From the NCBI GenBank assembly GCA_003347645.1, contig QDFX01000001.1, positions 345,199 through 409,198 of the forward strand: 64,000 bases of DNA, in the 5' to 3' direction. The translations under genes and the position numbers were made by a program. Shown here in pieces: positions 36,779 to 45,367 of the stretch; within the stretch, counting starts at the first letter, position 1; each line of letters starts with the position of its first letter. This stretch comes from Rhizobiaceae bacterium CPCC 101076 (GTDB taxonomy: Bacteria; Pseudomonadota; Alphaproteobacteria; Rhizobiales; Methylopilaceae). The notes below the pieces were generated by a model. That model saw only the letters and a program-made list of their open reading frames with translations, was not told where the DNA came from and made no database searches.

Positions 36779-36927
36779 CGTTATGGTTTATGCCTTCAAC
36801 GCCTCGGTAACCGTCTGCTAACTCTATAAAAAGCAATTCATTCAGGTTACGCGTCGTTAAGCATTCGAAAAGCCCCCGATCCTTAAGGTCCGGAATGAAC
36901 GGTCCCCGTCGGATCTGGAGCTTGGTA

Positions 36928-37536
36928 ATGCGTAACATTCTCTTCGTCGCCACGGCGGTCGCCGGTGGTCTCATCGCCCAGGCGGCCTTCGCTGCCGACA
37001 TGCCGTACTATGGTGCGGAAGGCGGCTATTCAGCGGCCCCGGCTCAGGACTGGAGCGGCCTCTATCTCGGCGGTCACATCGGTGCCGGCTTCGGCAGCGG
37101 CGACGATGTCGATCCGAGTGGCGTGCTCGGCGGTATCCAGGGTGGCGGCAACTGGCAGTACGGTCAGGTCGTCCTCGGTGCCGAAGGCGACTTCTCCGGC
37201 GCCGGCATCAGCGACGATTTCCTGAGCAACGACTTCGATGTGAACTGGCTCGCCACCGTGCGTGGCCGCATCGGCTGGGCGTTCGACCGCTTCATGGTCT
37301 ATGGGACCGGCGGCTTCTCCTGGGCCAGCGCCGAATATAACGGCCCTGGTGGCGGTGACGACAACGTGCATGCTGGCTGGGCTGCGGGTGTGGGCGTGGA
37401 AGGCATGGTCTGGAACAACATCTCCGCCAAGGCCGAGTACCTTTATATGGGTCTCGGAGACGAAAACTACGCGCCGATCGGCGACGTCGATCTCGACATG
37501 CACACCTTCAAGCTTGGCGTGAACTACCACTTCTGA
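36928..37536 (+). CDS. Omp25/Omp31-type outer membrane beta-barrel protein, copy 3
   Basis: 202 residues from the ATG at 36928 (MRNILFVATAVAGGLIAQAAF), with GGAG upstream. The signal peptide ends FAADMPY; the mature part has DWSGLYLGGHIGAGFGSG, QGGGNWQYGQVVLGAEGDFSG and ends LGVNYHF. It has its own terminator at 37580. Of the three copies this one has lost the most acidic loops and may be the most diverged. Confidence 0.92.
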   Translation: MRNILFVATAVAGGLIAQAAFAADMPYYGAEGGYSAAPAQDWSGLYLGGHIGAGFGSGDDVDPSGVLGGIQGGGNWQYGQVVLGAEGDFSGAGISDDFLSNDFDVNWLATVRGRIGWAFDRFMVYGTGGFSWASAEYNGPGGGDDNVHAGWAAGVGVEGMVWNNISAKAEYLYMGLGDENYAPIGDVDLDMHTFKLGVNYHF

Positions 37537-37579
37537 GTTGAGGGGCCGAGCCGGGCGGGGACCCTGGCCTCGGTACCAG

Positions 37580-37614
37580 AATCCCGGATCGCGCGGCGCG
37601 GTCCGGGATTTTTT
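37580..37614 (+). terminator. Terminator after outer membrane copy 3
   Basis: AATCCCGGA pairs with TCCGGGATT around a 13 base GC-rich loop, followed by TTTTT. It also lies against the stop of the convergent glutathione S-transferase gene. Confidence 0.85.
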
Positions 37615-38218
37615 ATGCCGGTGCCCGCGTCTCGCCGAAGGACGGAACGGCGCGCTCGAATGCATCGACCCAGGCGGGCAGGGCGCTATAGCTCTTGCGC
37701 CAGTCGGGCGCGCGCAGATCGAGATAGCCGAGCGCGCAGGCGAGCGCGATCGCGCCGATGTCGGGCAGGACGGTGATCGTCGGCAACGGGCACTTTTCGA
37801 GACTCCCGAGGCCGCGGTCGACCTTGCCGGTCTGATGGTCGACCCATTTCGCCTCGTGCTTCTCGGGCGGCCTGAAACGGCCCTCGTAAACGCGAAGCAG
37901 AGCCGCATCCGAGATGCCGTCCGCGAGCGCCTGCAGTTTCAGCGCCTCGAAGCGAGCGGGAGCGGGCGGGAGGATGCGGTTCCCGCCGGCCATGTAATCG
38001 AGATATTCGACGATCACCCGGCTGTCGTAGAGCACGTCGCCGTCTTCGAGGATCAAAGTCGGGATCTTACCGAGCGGGTTCTGGCTCCGGATCGAGTCTT
38101 CCGGATTCAGCGTATCGGTGGCGACGATTTCAATTCTATCGCGCAACCCCAGGACAGATGCCGCGATCTTGACCTTGCGGCCGAACGGCGAAGCGGGGGA
38201 AGACCTCAGTACCAGCAT
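37613..38218 (-). CDS. Glutathione S-transferase family protein
   Basis: 201 residues from the ATG at 38218 (MLVLRSSPASPFGRKVKIA). The thioredoxin-like N-terminal half has SSPASPFGRKVKIAASVLG, PLGKIPTLILEDGDVLYDSRVIVEYLD, followed by the all-helical C-terminal half. The G-site is serine-based (SPASP) as in beta/zeta-like bacterial forms. The substrate is unknown. It faces the outer membrane gene cluster and lies after the cold shock gene. Confidence 0.88.
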   Translation of the reverse strand: MLVLRSSPASPFGRKVKIAASVLGLRDRIEIVATDTLNPEDSIRSQNPLGKIPTLILEDGDVLYDSRVIVEYLDYMAGGNRILPPAPARFEALKLQALADGISDAALLRVYEGRFRPPEKHEAKWVDHQTGKVDRGLGSLEKCPLPTITVLPDIGAIALACALGYLDLRAPDWRKSYSALPAWVDAFERAVPSFGETRAPA

Positions 38219-38249
38219 CGAACTCTTTACCTCAGTCTTCCCCAACCGC

Positions 38250-38462
38250 TCATGCGCCTGCGAGGTTTACAGCTTTCGGGCCCTTGCCCTTTTTGTCCGG
38301 CTCGACGTCGAACACGATGCGCTGTCCCTCGTTCAGATTGTTGATCCCCGACGAGTGCAGGGCGCTGACATGGACGAAAACGTCCGGTCCGCCGCTGTCC
38401 GGCTTGATGAAGCCATAGCCCTTGTCGAAATTGAAGAATTTGACTGTGCCTTCTTGTGCCAC
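38250..38462 (-). CDS. Cold shock protein, CspA family
   Basis: 70 residues, a single OB-fold nucleic acid-binding domain. RNP1 is KGYGFIKPD and RNP2 is VFVHVSAL. The start MAQEGTVKFFNFDKGYGF is typical. It acts as RNA chaperone and may be induced by cold or growth phase. The 5' spacer to the next gene is about 185 bp and may hold a regulatory leader, which I could not fold. Confidence 0.93.
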   Translation of the reverse strand: MAQEGTVKFFNFDKGYGFIKPDSGGPDVFVHVSALHSSGINNLNEGQRIVFDVEPDKKGKGPKAVNLAGA

Positions 38463-38647
38463 TGCGTGTCCCCAGTCTTAGCGTTTCCATCGTGCGCGTC
38501 TGTGCGCGCATCGAATTCGTCTGGTAACTCTTCAGAGAAACGCTTGCAAGGCACCCCAATCGCTGGCCGCTCAGGGAATTTTCAGCTTTTGCGTGCAAGG
38601 TGATCCGGTCCGAGTTCGGACATCCTCGCGTATTTGAGGAGTGTGGG

Positions 38648-38836
38648 GTGGATTACGATCTGGATTCAGCTGTCAGGATCCTGCGCGAGTTGCACGCGCG
38701 GATGAAGGCTGCCGACAGCAAGGCCAGGCCGCCGGCCATGGCCGACCTGGAAATGTCGGGCCAGCGCACGGGCGCGGTTCGAGTGCTCGCCAGCAAATGG
38801 CTGAAGCGGCGCCGGAGCGCCGGCGGGCGAGGCTGA
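38648..38836 (+). CDS. Small hypothetical protein
   Basis: 62 residues from a GTG at 38648 preceded by GAGGAG at a good distance. It reads VDYDLDSAVRILRELHARMKA, then a short linker and VRVLASKWLKRRRS, so it is a basic, probably helical peptide. I do not recognise a family. It lies 49 bp upstream of the glycosyltransferase gene and might be co-transcribed with it. Confidence 0.45.
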   Translation: MDYDLDSAVRILRELHARMKAADSKARPPAMADLEMSGQRTGAVRVLASKWLKRRRSAGGRG

Positions 38837-38885
38837 TCCCCGAGCTGTCACGCAACTGACGTCATGGCTCTGGCAATCAGTCGGC

Positions 38886-40559
38886 ATGGTCGACTGGGCG
38901 CCTTCGCAGGCCAAGACGTCTGGCGCGGTCCTTACGCGTCATTGGGCGGCGGCTCTCGCGGTGGCCGTCTATTTCGTCGTGATGATGTCCTACGGCGCGA
39001 CGACGATCCTGCAATATCCGGACGAGCGTCATTACGCCTATGCCGCTGCCTATATGGTCGAGACCGGAGACTGGCTGATCCCGGTCACGCCGGAAGGGGA
39101 GGTCAGGCTCAAGAAGCCGATCCTGCCTTACTGGTTCGGCGCCGCCGGCTTCGAGCTCTTCGGCATCAATCCGTTCGGCTTCCGCTTTTTCTGGGTCCTC
39201 GGCGCGGCCGCGATCCTCGCGTTGACTTATGCGCTGGCGCTTGTCCTCGGCGCGCCCCGGCCGGCCGCGCTATTCGCCCTCGCGCTCACGGCAGGCAATC
39301 CGTTCTTCATTCGCGCCACCGTCAATTCCATTCCCGATATTCCGCTGACCGTCTTCCTGATGCTGGCCACACTTGGCTTCGTCAGGATTTTCACGTCAGA
39401 CGGACAGGCCGTTCCGCGATGGGCTCCGTGGGCCGGCTGGATCGGTATCGCGCTCGCAGTGCAGGCCAAGGGCCTTCTGCCGGTGCTGCTCGTCGGCATC
39501 GTCCTCGTCCATGCGAGTTTCTTCGACCGCTCCAGGCTCAGGCATGTCCTGTCGCCGCTGCCGATCCTTGCCGCGCTGGCGATCGTGCTCTCGTGGTTCG
39601 CGCTGGTCGCATGGACCTATCCCAATGAGTTCACGCGCGAGTTCTTTGGCGATCAGGTCACCGAGAAGGTCTCCATCAGTCCGTGGAGATGGCTCATCGC
39701 CCTCGCGGGCTATTCGGGGGTTTGCATCGGCTCGTTCCTCGCCTTCTTCCCTTTCCTTGGCCTGCTGAGGCGGAGAGGGGAGCAATCGCGGCCTCGGCCA
39801 GTCGTCCTGATGCTGATGGTCTGGTCCCTTGCGGTGCCAGTCCTGTTCAGCTTCGCCGGCTTCGTCGATCCGCGTTATCTGATGCCGATCCTGCCCGTGA
39901 TCGCGGTGCTCCTTGCACTCGGCCTGTCGGCGGTCGAGCCGGAACGCTTTGCCCGATATTCCAACAGGGGCATCATCGCCGTCGCGGCGGTGCTGACCCT
40001 CGTCGTTGCGCTCGGCATGGCGGTCGAGGCGCAACTGAGCTCGCTAGCGGGCGGGTTGCTTTTGGGTCTGTTTGGGCTCGCTCTGATCGCGGGCTATCTG
40101 CTGTCCGCATGCCGCCGCGCCGAAACCGTGCCTCACCTTCTGGCGATAGGCCCGCTTCTCCTCGTCATCCTGCTCTACCCGCCGCTTCGTCTGATCGCGC
40201 AGCCGGACCTCGGACGACCGATCGCGGAGCGTATCGCCTCGTCGGGGATCGCCGCCGACCGGGTATTCTTCATCGGCACCTATCTCGAAGCCATGACCAC
40301 AAGGCTGCATCTGGGGAGGGCCGATCCATTCCGGCAGGTCGAGGAACTTCCCTCCGACCTCACATCACCCTGCCTCGTCGCCACGAGTGATCGCGCGCTG
40401 ATTTCAGATCTCAGGATCCGTGGCTATCCGATTGATATAGTTAACGGACCGTGGCGTTGGCGCGGCCCGGACGAGTTCTTCTCCGCGCTCTTCTCGGGCA
40501 CACTGGCGACCGCCTTGCCAGCGAACGCGGAGAAGGCGGCGATCGTTCGCTGCCCCTAA
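38886..40559 (+). CDS. ArnT/PMT-type membrane glycosyltransferase
   Basis: 557 residues with about 12 membrane segments. The N-terminal GT-83/PMT feature is visible in LQYPDERHYAYAAAYMVETGDWLIP and LKKPILPYWFGAAGFELFG, with the acidic DE pair that acts as catalytic base in this superfamily. It transfers a sugar from a polyprenyl-phosphate donor to an unknown envelope acceptor. Its stop overlaps the convergent rlmJ gene by 4 bp. Confidence 0.9.
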   Translation: MVDWAPSQAKTSGAVLTRHWAAALAVAVYFVVMMSYGATTILQYPDERHYAYAAAYMVETGDWLIPVTPEGEVRLKKPILPYWFGAAGFELFGINPFGFRFFWVLGAAAILALTYALALVLGAPRPAALFALALTAGNPFFIRATVNSIPDIPLTVFLMLATLGFVRIFTSDGQAVPRWAPWAGWIGIALAVQAKGLLPVLLVGIVLVHASFFDRSRLRHVLSPLPILAALAIVLSWFALVAWTYPNEFTREFFGDQVTEKVSISPWRWLIALAGYSGVCIGSFLAFFPFLGLLRRRGEQSRPRPVVLMLMVWSLAVPVLFSFAGFVDPRYLMPILPVIAVLLALGLSAVEPERFARYSNRGIIAVAAVLTLVVALGMAVEAQLSSLAGGLLLGLFGLALIAGYLLSACRRAETVPHLLAIGPLLLVILLYPPLRLIAQPDLGRPIAERIASSGIAADRVFFIGTYLEAMTTRLHLGRADPFRQVEELPSDLTSPCLVATSDRALISDLRIRGYPIDIVNGPWRWRGPDEFFSALFSGTLATALPANAEKAAIVRCP

Positions 40560-41407
40560 TCCTCTCCCGCGATCTCGATCACCCGCCCGCGCGCATGGGA
40601 ATCCAGCGCCAGCAGCCGCGCGAGTTCAGGCATCAGCACGCCGAGTTCTGCCCTCAGCGTCCAGGGTGGATTGACGATCGCAAGTCCGCTGCCGTTCAGT
40701 CGCCGCGCATCGTTAGGGCGCTGGATCATGAGTTCGGCGCCGAGGATCGATTTTATTCCAGTTTTTGAAAGGCCGCGCGTAAATGCTTCCGTATCAAGCG
40801 GATTCTTGATCGGATACCAGAGCGCGTATATCCCTGTCGGCCACTTTTTGTGAGCCGAAACGAGCGCTGCCGCCATGCGTTCGAGTTCGTGCGGCTGCTC
40901 GAAAGGCGGATCGATCAGCACGACTCCACGCCGCTCCTTCGGCGGCACATAGGCATTCAGCGCGGTCCAGCCGTCGGTGTCGACGACGCTCACCTGCTTG
41001 TCTCGCGAGAACAGCCGTCCGAGCGTCCTCACGTCCTCGGGATGGCGCTCGCATAGCGCGAGCCGGTCCTGTTCCCGAACGAGGTGCCGGACGAGGTCCG
41101 GCGAGCCGGGATAGAGTTTCAGGGCTCCATCAGGATTGAGTGCGCGCACCACGTCCAGCCATGGAGCGACGACAGCGGAGACGGCCGGGGGCAGGGCGGC
41201 GTTCCAGACGCGGCCGACGCCGTCCTTCCATTCACCCGTTCGCTCGGCATCGCCGCCGATCAGGTCGTAGCGCCCGCTGCCCGCATGGGTGTCGATATAG
41301 CGGAACGCCGAGTCCTTGTTCTTCAGATGTACGATCAGCCGCGCCAGAAGAACGTGCTTCAGCACGTCGGCGAAGTTCCCCGCATGGTAACTATGTCGGT
41401 AATTCAT
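40556..41407 (-). CDS. rlmJ: 23S rRNA (adenine(2030)-N6)-methyltransferase RlmJ
   Basis: 283 residues. The N-terminus MNYRHSYHAGNFADVLKH is diagnostic of RlmJ (formerly ComJ/YhiR). SAM site and catalytic motif are YIDTHAGSGRYDL and VLIDPPFEQPHE, the DPPF/Y of N6-adenine methylases. It modifies A2030 of 23S rRNA in E. coli. Gene ends over the glycosyltransferase stop. Confidence 0.93.
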   Translation of the reverse strand: MNYRHSYHAGNFADVLKHVLLARLIVHLKNKDSAFRYIDTHAGSGRYDLIGGDAERTGEWKDGVGRVWNAALPPAVSAVVAPWLDVVRALNPDGALKLYPGSPDLVRHLVREQDRLALCERHPEDVRTLGRLFSRDKQVSVVDTDGWTALNAYVPPKERRGVVLIDPPFEQPHELERMAAALVSAHKKWPTGIYALWYPIKNPLDTEAFTRGLSKTGIKSILGAELMIQRPNDARRLNGSGLAIVNPPWTLRAELGVLMPELARLLALDSHARGRVIEIAGED

Positions 41408-41518
41408 GCCGCGTCCGAGGCTGCTTTTTCTTGTTCGGCCGGAGCTCTCAATCTAGGAGTTGCGCGCGGTAACGAACGCTTAACCCTGTGAGGCGGGGTT
41501 GGCGACTGGAAACGGCCC

Positions 41519-41743
41519 ATGTTCCGGATTCTGGCGATCGTTCTTCTCGCTTACGTGTTTCTGTACCCGCGTTTCGCCAATACCGGGCCTATTTCGGTGA
41601 TCGATACGCGCTCCGAGCAATTGCAGCGTATCGGTGGCTTCGATCCGTTGTCGGATGCCGTCGCGGCGCTGACGCGAAGCGTCCGGTCGATCGCTCCGCT
41701 CGACGTCGTCGCTCGCGAACTGAGGGAAGCTGTCGACGGCTAA
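41519..41743 (+). CDS. Small hypothetical membrane-anchored protein
   Basis: 74 residues. The N-terminus MFRILAIVLLAYVFLYPRF is a single hydrophobic helix, followed by a short amphipathic stretch (DPLSDAVAALTRSVRSIAPL). No family recognised. It lies between rlmJ (divergent) and a small leftward gene, with a 31 bp gap to the latter. Confidence 0.6.
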   Translation: MFRILAIVLLAYVFLYPRFANTGPISVIDTRSEQLQRIGGFDPLSDAVAALTRSVRSIAPLDVVARELREAVDG

Positions 41744-41774
41744 GCCGAAGAGGCTCAGTCACCCGGCGTCTGGG

Positions 41775-42233
41775 TTAATAGGCAGTGCCGGGTTGCGCCA
41801 TCTTGCAGGCCGGCGAGTAGGCGAGATTGCGGTCGAGGCCGATCACGCAGAATTCTACCCCCCAGGTCACGCCCAGCGTGCCGGTCTCATAGCCGATCGA
41901 ATAGTAGACGTCCCGCTCGACATGGTCGGAGACGATCGTACGCGAACGGCAGAACCGGCGTTCGACGAATTCGACGCCCCATGGGCGATAACCGAGCTCA
42001 CTTGTCTGCGAGAAGCCGATCAGCTTCAGGTTCGAATTCCAGTAGGTGCTTTCCTTGTCCTGGAACGAGTCGGCGACTTCATGCAGAACGCGCGGGTTAT
42101 CGCATGCCGGGACGCGTGAGATATCGACCGTAGCCGTTTGGGCGCGCTCCGGCCAGTCGGCCGCCTGTGCGCCTGCCGCGCCGAGCACCGCCGCACCGAT
42201 TGTGAACAACGCCGCGAACCAAGCCCGTGTCAT
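41775..42233 (-). CDS. Hypothetical exported protein
   Basis: 152 residues with a signal peptide (MTRAWFAALFTIGAAVLGAAGAQA) and cleavage before ADWP. The mature 125 residues contain four cysteines (VPACDNP, RFCRS, EFCVIG and PACKMA) that could make two disulfides in the periplasm. It ends GTAY. A short family of similar proteins occurs in Rhizobiales as far as I know, without function. It lies upstream of the PLP decarboxylase on the other strand. Confidence 0.7.
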   Translation of the reverse strand: MTRAWFAALFTIGAAVLGAAGAQAADWPERAQTATVDISRVPACDNPRVLHEVADSFQDKESTYWNSNLKLIGFSQTSELGYRPWGVEFVERRFCRSRTIVSDHVERDVYYSIGYETGTLGVTWGVEFCVIGLDRNLAYSPACKMAQPGTAY

Positions 42234-42385
42234 TTGGCTTTCACTCCAAGCACCGATGGCTGCGGACGATGCGGCCGGGGAGAAACCGGGTCAAGCGCCG
42301 AGAGCGGGGTTTGGCAGGGTTCTCCCGGATGATAGCGTTCGCGCCACACTGGGCCGGGATCTGAATGGCCCTGGAAGGGAATTGA

Positions 42386-43630
42386 ATGGAGCGGTTTGAA
42401 ACGGCGCGCGACGCCGCGCTGTCATTGCGGCCCGATCGGCCGGTCTACGGGTTTCGGCCGAGCGTGCTGAAAGCGGATGCCAGGGAGTTCATGGCCGGCT
42501 TTCGTGGCACCACCGCCTATGCGGTCAAGACGAACGACGCTCCCGTCATCCTGAGCGCGCTCTCCGAAATCGGCGTCTCGGCCTTCGACGTCGCCAGCCC
42601 CGCCGAATTCGAGGCGGCGCGCACCGCCAATCCTCAGTCCGATCTCTATTACATGCACCCGGTGAAGGCGCAGTCCGACATCCGGCTCGCGCTCGAGACC
42701 TATGGCATCCGTCGGCTCGCGGTGGACCATGAGGACGAGATCGCGAAAATCCTGCGCATCGTCCGCGCGCTCGATCTCGATCCGGCCGACATCACCTTGT
42801 TCGTCCGCCTCGCTACCAAGGGTCACGCGGCCTATGAGCTTTCGAAGAAGTTCGGCGCCGCCCCGAAGCACGCGGTCGAGCTTGTCGAACGCATCGACCG
42901 TATCGGCTTCCGCGTCGGCCTGACCTTCCATGTCGGCAGCCAGATCGAGGACCTGACGACCTATGAGCGCGCTCTCGCGACAGCCGCCTGGGTTCGCTCG
43001 CGCGTCGATGCCGAGATCGCGGCGCTCGACATCGGCGGCGGCTTCCCGGCCCGCTATGGCCACGATCCCAAGCGCCGCGCTCCCCCGCCGATGCCGGCGA
43101 TCGGAGACCTTCTCGGCAACATCCATTCCGAGATCGAGGAATGGGGACTCGACGACCTCCCGCTGATCGCCGAGCCGGGCAGGGTGATCGTTGCCCGCTC
43201 GCTCTCGGTCATCACCCGCGTCCTGCTCAAGAAGGGGCAGCGCGTCTATATCAACGACGGCATCTGGTCGTCGCTTTCCGACGCCTGGACCGGCAAGATC
43301 ACGCTTCCCGCGCGGCTGATCCCGGATCCGGCCCGCCGCGCCAAGCGCTCGACTTCGGAAAAACTCGTTCCGTTCAAGGTGTGCGGTGCGACATGCGACA
43401 GCGTCGACATCCTCTCGCGCCCTTTCTGGTTGCCGGAGAATGTCGATACCGGCGACTGGATCGAGATCGGCCACATTGGCGCCTATTCCCTGTCGCTGCG
43501 CACCCGCTTCAACGGCTTCTATCCGGACACTTTCGTCGAAATCGCGACTCCTTATGAGGACGAGGAATCTGGCGTCGAGGGTTTCGCGACGATGGAGCCG
43601 AGAGGCGGGATGCTCTCTGCGGGGGAGTGA
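42386..43630 (+). CDS. Type III PLP-dependent decarboxylase (ornithine/lysine decarboxylase family)
   Basis: 414 residues. The eukaryotic-like ODC/DapDC fold is shown by the PLP-lysine motif AYAVKTND (Lys48), FDVASPAEFEAA, LTFHVGSQ, DIGGGFPARYG, IAEPGRVIVA and the CDSVD active-site loop in CGATCDSVDIL. It probably makes putrescine or cadaverine for polyamine synthesis; substrate specificity is not certain. It is a single gene, followed by the palindrome-rich repeat. Confidence 0.9.
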   Translation: MERFETARDAALSLRPDRPVYGFRPSVLKADAREFMAGFRGTTAYAVKTNDAPVILSALSEIGVSAFDVASPAEFEAARTANPQSDLYYMHPVKAQSDIRLALETYGIRRLAVDHEDEIAKILRIVRALDLDPADITLFVRLATKGHAAYELSKKFGAAPKHAVELVERIDRIGFRVGLTFHVGSQIEDLTTYERALATAAWVRSRVDAEIAALDIGGGFPARYGHDPKRRAPPPMPAIGDLLGNIHSEIEEWGLDDLPLIAEPGRVIVARSLSVITRVLLKKGQRVYINDGIWSSLSDAWTGKITLPARLIPDPARRAKRSTSEKLVPFKVCGATCDSVDILSRPFWLPENVDTGDWIEIGHIGAYSLSLRTRFNGFYPDTFVEIATPYEDEESGVEGFATMEPRGGMLSAGE

Positions 43631-43637
43631 GAGGCTT

Positions 43638-43825
43638 TCCCTCTCCCGAGCCAAGTCGGATTTATCCGACTTGGCCACTTTTCATCCAAACTCGGGAACA
43701 CGCGAGTTTGGTCGGGAGAGGTCGACTCGCGCAGCGAGCGGGTGAGGGCGACAACAAGCATCGTGCTTGCCCTCACCCCGATGCGTTGACACGCACTCGA
43801 CCCTCTCCCGCTGCGCAGGAGAGGG
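43638..43825. repeat. Composite palindromic element
   Basis: CCAAGTCGGA-TTTA-TCCGACTTGG at 43651-43674 and CCAAACTCG / CGAGTTTGG at 43686-43711 are perfect stems. An outer CTCTCCCG (43641-43648) pairs with CGGGAGAG (43713-43720), then GGTGAGGG / CCCTCACC encloses CAAGCATCGTGCTTG, and CCCTCTCC / GGAGAGGG closes the element. The last unit recurs at 10089-10113. It fills the gap between the decarboxylase and the cupin pseudogene. Confidence 0.8.
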
Positions 43826-44180
43826 TTACGGCAACCGGATCACATAGATCTTCCTTGTCGTCTCCACGACCTCCCAGGTCCCCGTGAACCCCGGCCGGAT
43901 CACCAGGCTGTCGCCGGGTCCGAGACGAACCGCCTCGCCATCGTCCGACGACACGATCGACAGGCCGCTTTCGATGCGGAAAAATTCCCATTCTGCATAG
44001 GCGATCCGCCATGTGCCTGGCGTTGCTTCCCAAACCCCCGCGAACGTCTTTCCGTCATCGCTCTCCTCGACGTTCCAGGTTCGCGTGCGCGGCTGTCCGT
44101 TGAGGAATTCGATCAGGCTCCGGAGCGCCTTCTTCCGGGATAATATTACTGATGTCGAAGCTTGAGATTAACCCTGCCAT
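43826..44180 (-). pseudogene. Cupin (DUF861-type) gene broken by a single-base frameshift
   Basis: From an ATG at 44180 one frame reads MAGLISSFDISNIIPEEGAP then EPDRI, the usual N-terminus of this cupin family. Near 44104-44113 (GGAATTCGATC on the plus strand) the frame is lost. One base over, the reading continues FLNGQPRTRTWNVEES, GVWEATPGTWRIAYAEWEF, RLGPGDSLVIRPGFTGTW and VVETTRKIYVIRLP to a stop at 43826. Removal of one base in the AATT run joins the halves cleanly, so a one-base insertion is likely. A sequencing error is the alternative. Confidence 0.82.
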
Positions 44181-44345
44181 TAATATTTTCCTAACCTGAT
44201 TATAGCCTCAAATCCCCTCTGGGAGACGTATCGTCGCGGACGCATTTACTATGAAGCGCGTTCCATGTGCCTCATTTCCGCCCCATCTAGCCTGCACTTG
44301 GCTCCTCGTTGGGTAATGGGGGATCCAGGAGGGGGTATCCTAAGT

Positions 44346-44705
44346 ATGAATCTTGTGCGTCTTGCCGCGGCTGCTGCCGCGACGTTTGTTATGGCTGCGG
44401 CTGCTGTTCCCGCCGAAGCCAAGTCCTTCTCCGGCACCGCGTCCTGGTACCAGCATGGCGCTCGTACGGCTTCCGGTGCCCGCTTCAATCCCGACGGTTA
44501 CACGGCCGCGCATCGCAGCCTTCCGTTCGGCACGAAGCTGAAGGTCACCAATCGCCGCAACGGTAAGACGGTCAGCGTGACGGTCAATGACCGTGGCCCG
44601 TTCACCGGCGGTCGCGTCCTCGACGTGTCCCGTGGCGCCGCGCGTGCTCTTGGCATGGTGGGTTCCGGCACTGCGCCGGTCTCGGTCCAGCTCGCGTCGA
44701 ACTGA
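44346..44705 (+). CDS. rlpA: RlpA-like double-psi beta-barrel protein
   Basis: 119 residues from the ATG at 44346 with a signal peptide (MNLVRLAAAAAATFVMAAAAV). The double-psi barrel is clear: FSGTASWYQHGARTASGARF, AAHRSLPFGTKLKV and VNDRGPFTGGRVLDVS, with the catalytic aspartate of RlpA in the last. It lacks both the lipobox cysteine and the SPOR domain of E. coli RlpA, so it is a short, probably soluble periplasmic form. Role: cleavage of glycan strands in peptidoglycan, inferred from RlpA. Confidence 0.9.
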   Translation: MNLVRLAAAAAATFVMAAAAVPAEAKSFSGTASWYQHGARTASGARFNPDGYTAAHRSLPFGTKLKVTNRRNGKTVSVTVNDRGPFTGGRVLDVSRGAARALGMVGSGTAPVSVQLASN

Positions 44706-44848
44706 GTTTGCCGGGGCCCACCCGCAGGTGGGTCTCTCGCGGGGCGGGGGGATTTGGTTTGGCGTTTCCTCCGCCCGCTCGCCTTCCCGGAACAAGTGTC
44801 CGGACGGGGTGTTGATCGGTAGATGTCCTTTTCGAAAGGAGCCCGATC

Positions 44849-45034
44849 ATGACCAACAAACCGCCTCCCATTCCAGCAGAACAACGCGGCAAGGGTCCGG
44901 CCCGTCCGAAAACGGCCGAAGATCCGAAAACCCGTCAGATGCGGCAGATGGACAAGGAAAGCCCGGAAGATCGCGGGCAGGCCGAGAACACGCGCATCAA
45001 CACCACCCATCAGGGTCTTCAGCAGGATCGATAG
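44849..45034 (+). CDS. Small hydrophilic hypothetical protein A
   Basis: 61 residues. It reads MTNKPPPIPAEQRGKGPARPK and is almost free of hydrophobic residues, so it is probably disordered. A strong AAAGGAG site precedes the ATG. Its stop is followed after 2 bp by the next gene, B, of the same character. I do not recognise a function. Confidence 0.65.
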   Translation: MTNKPPPIPAEQRGKGPARPKTAEDPKTRQMRQMDKESPEDRGQAENTRINTTHQGLQQDR

Positions 45035-45036
45035 TC

Positions 45037-45246
45037 ATGCCAACCAAGCACAAGGACGCCTTGCGCTGGGGCGGACCCGGCGCCAGCCACGAAGACCGTA
45101 CCAAGCCGATGCCGGAAAAGCCGGTCGGTAGTCGCGACAAGCCGGACCATCTCGATAATCGTAGCGCGGTGTCGGGAGGCGGCGGCGAGCGCGACAAGCA
45201 TCATAGCCGCGACCCCGAGATGAAGGGCGACCGCAAAGGCTATTGA
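45037..45246 (+). CDS. Small hydrophilic hypothetical protein B
   Basis: 69 residues (MPTKHKDALRWGGPGASHED), rich in Lys, Arg, Asp, His and Gly, with a GGGGERDKHHSRD stretch. Probably disordered. It follows protein A by 2 bp with AGGA upstream, so the pair is co-translated. This looks like the small KGG/stress-type proteins found in stationary phase or desiccation, but the assignment is only by composition. Confidence 0.6.
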   Translation: MPTKHKDALRWGGPGASHEDRTKPMPEKPVGSRDKPDHLDNRSAVSGGGGERDKHHSRDPEMKGDRKGY

Positions 45247-45367
45247 GCACGTGGAACCGTGCAAAATTGCACGCGAAAACGTGTGTTCATGAAATGAATG
45301 CGATCTGGCGTTGTCTCCGGGGATCGCTGATGCTGCGCGGCGTCAGCACCCTTGGAGACTCAGACCC

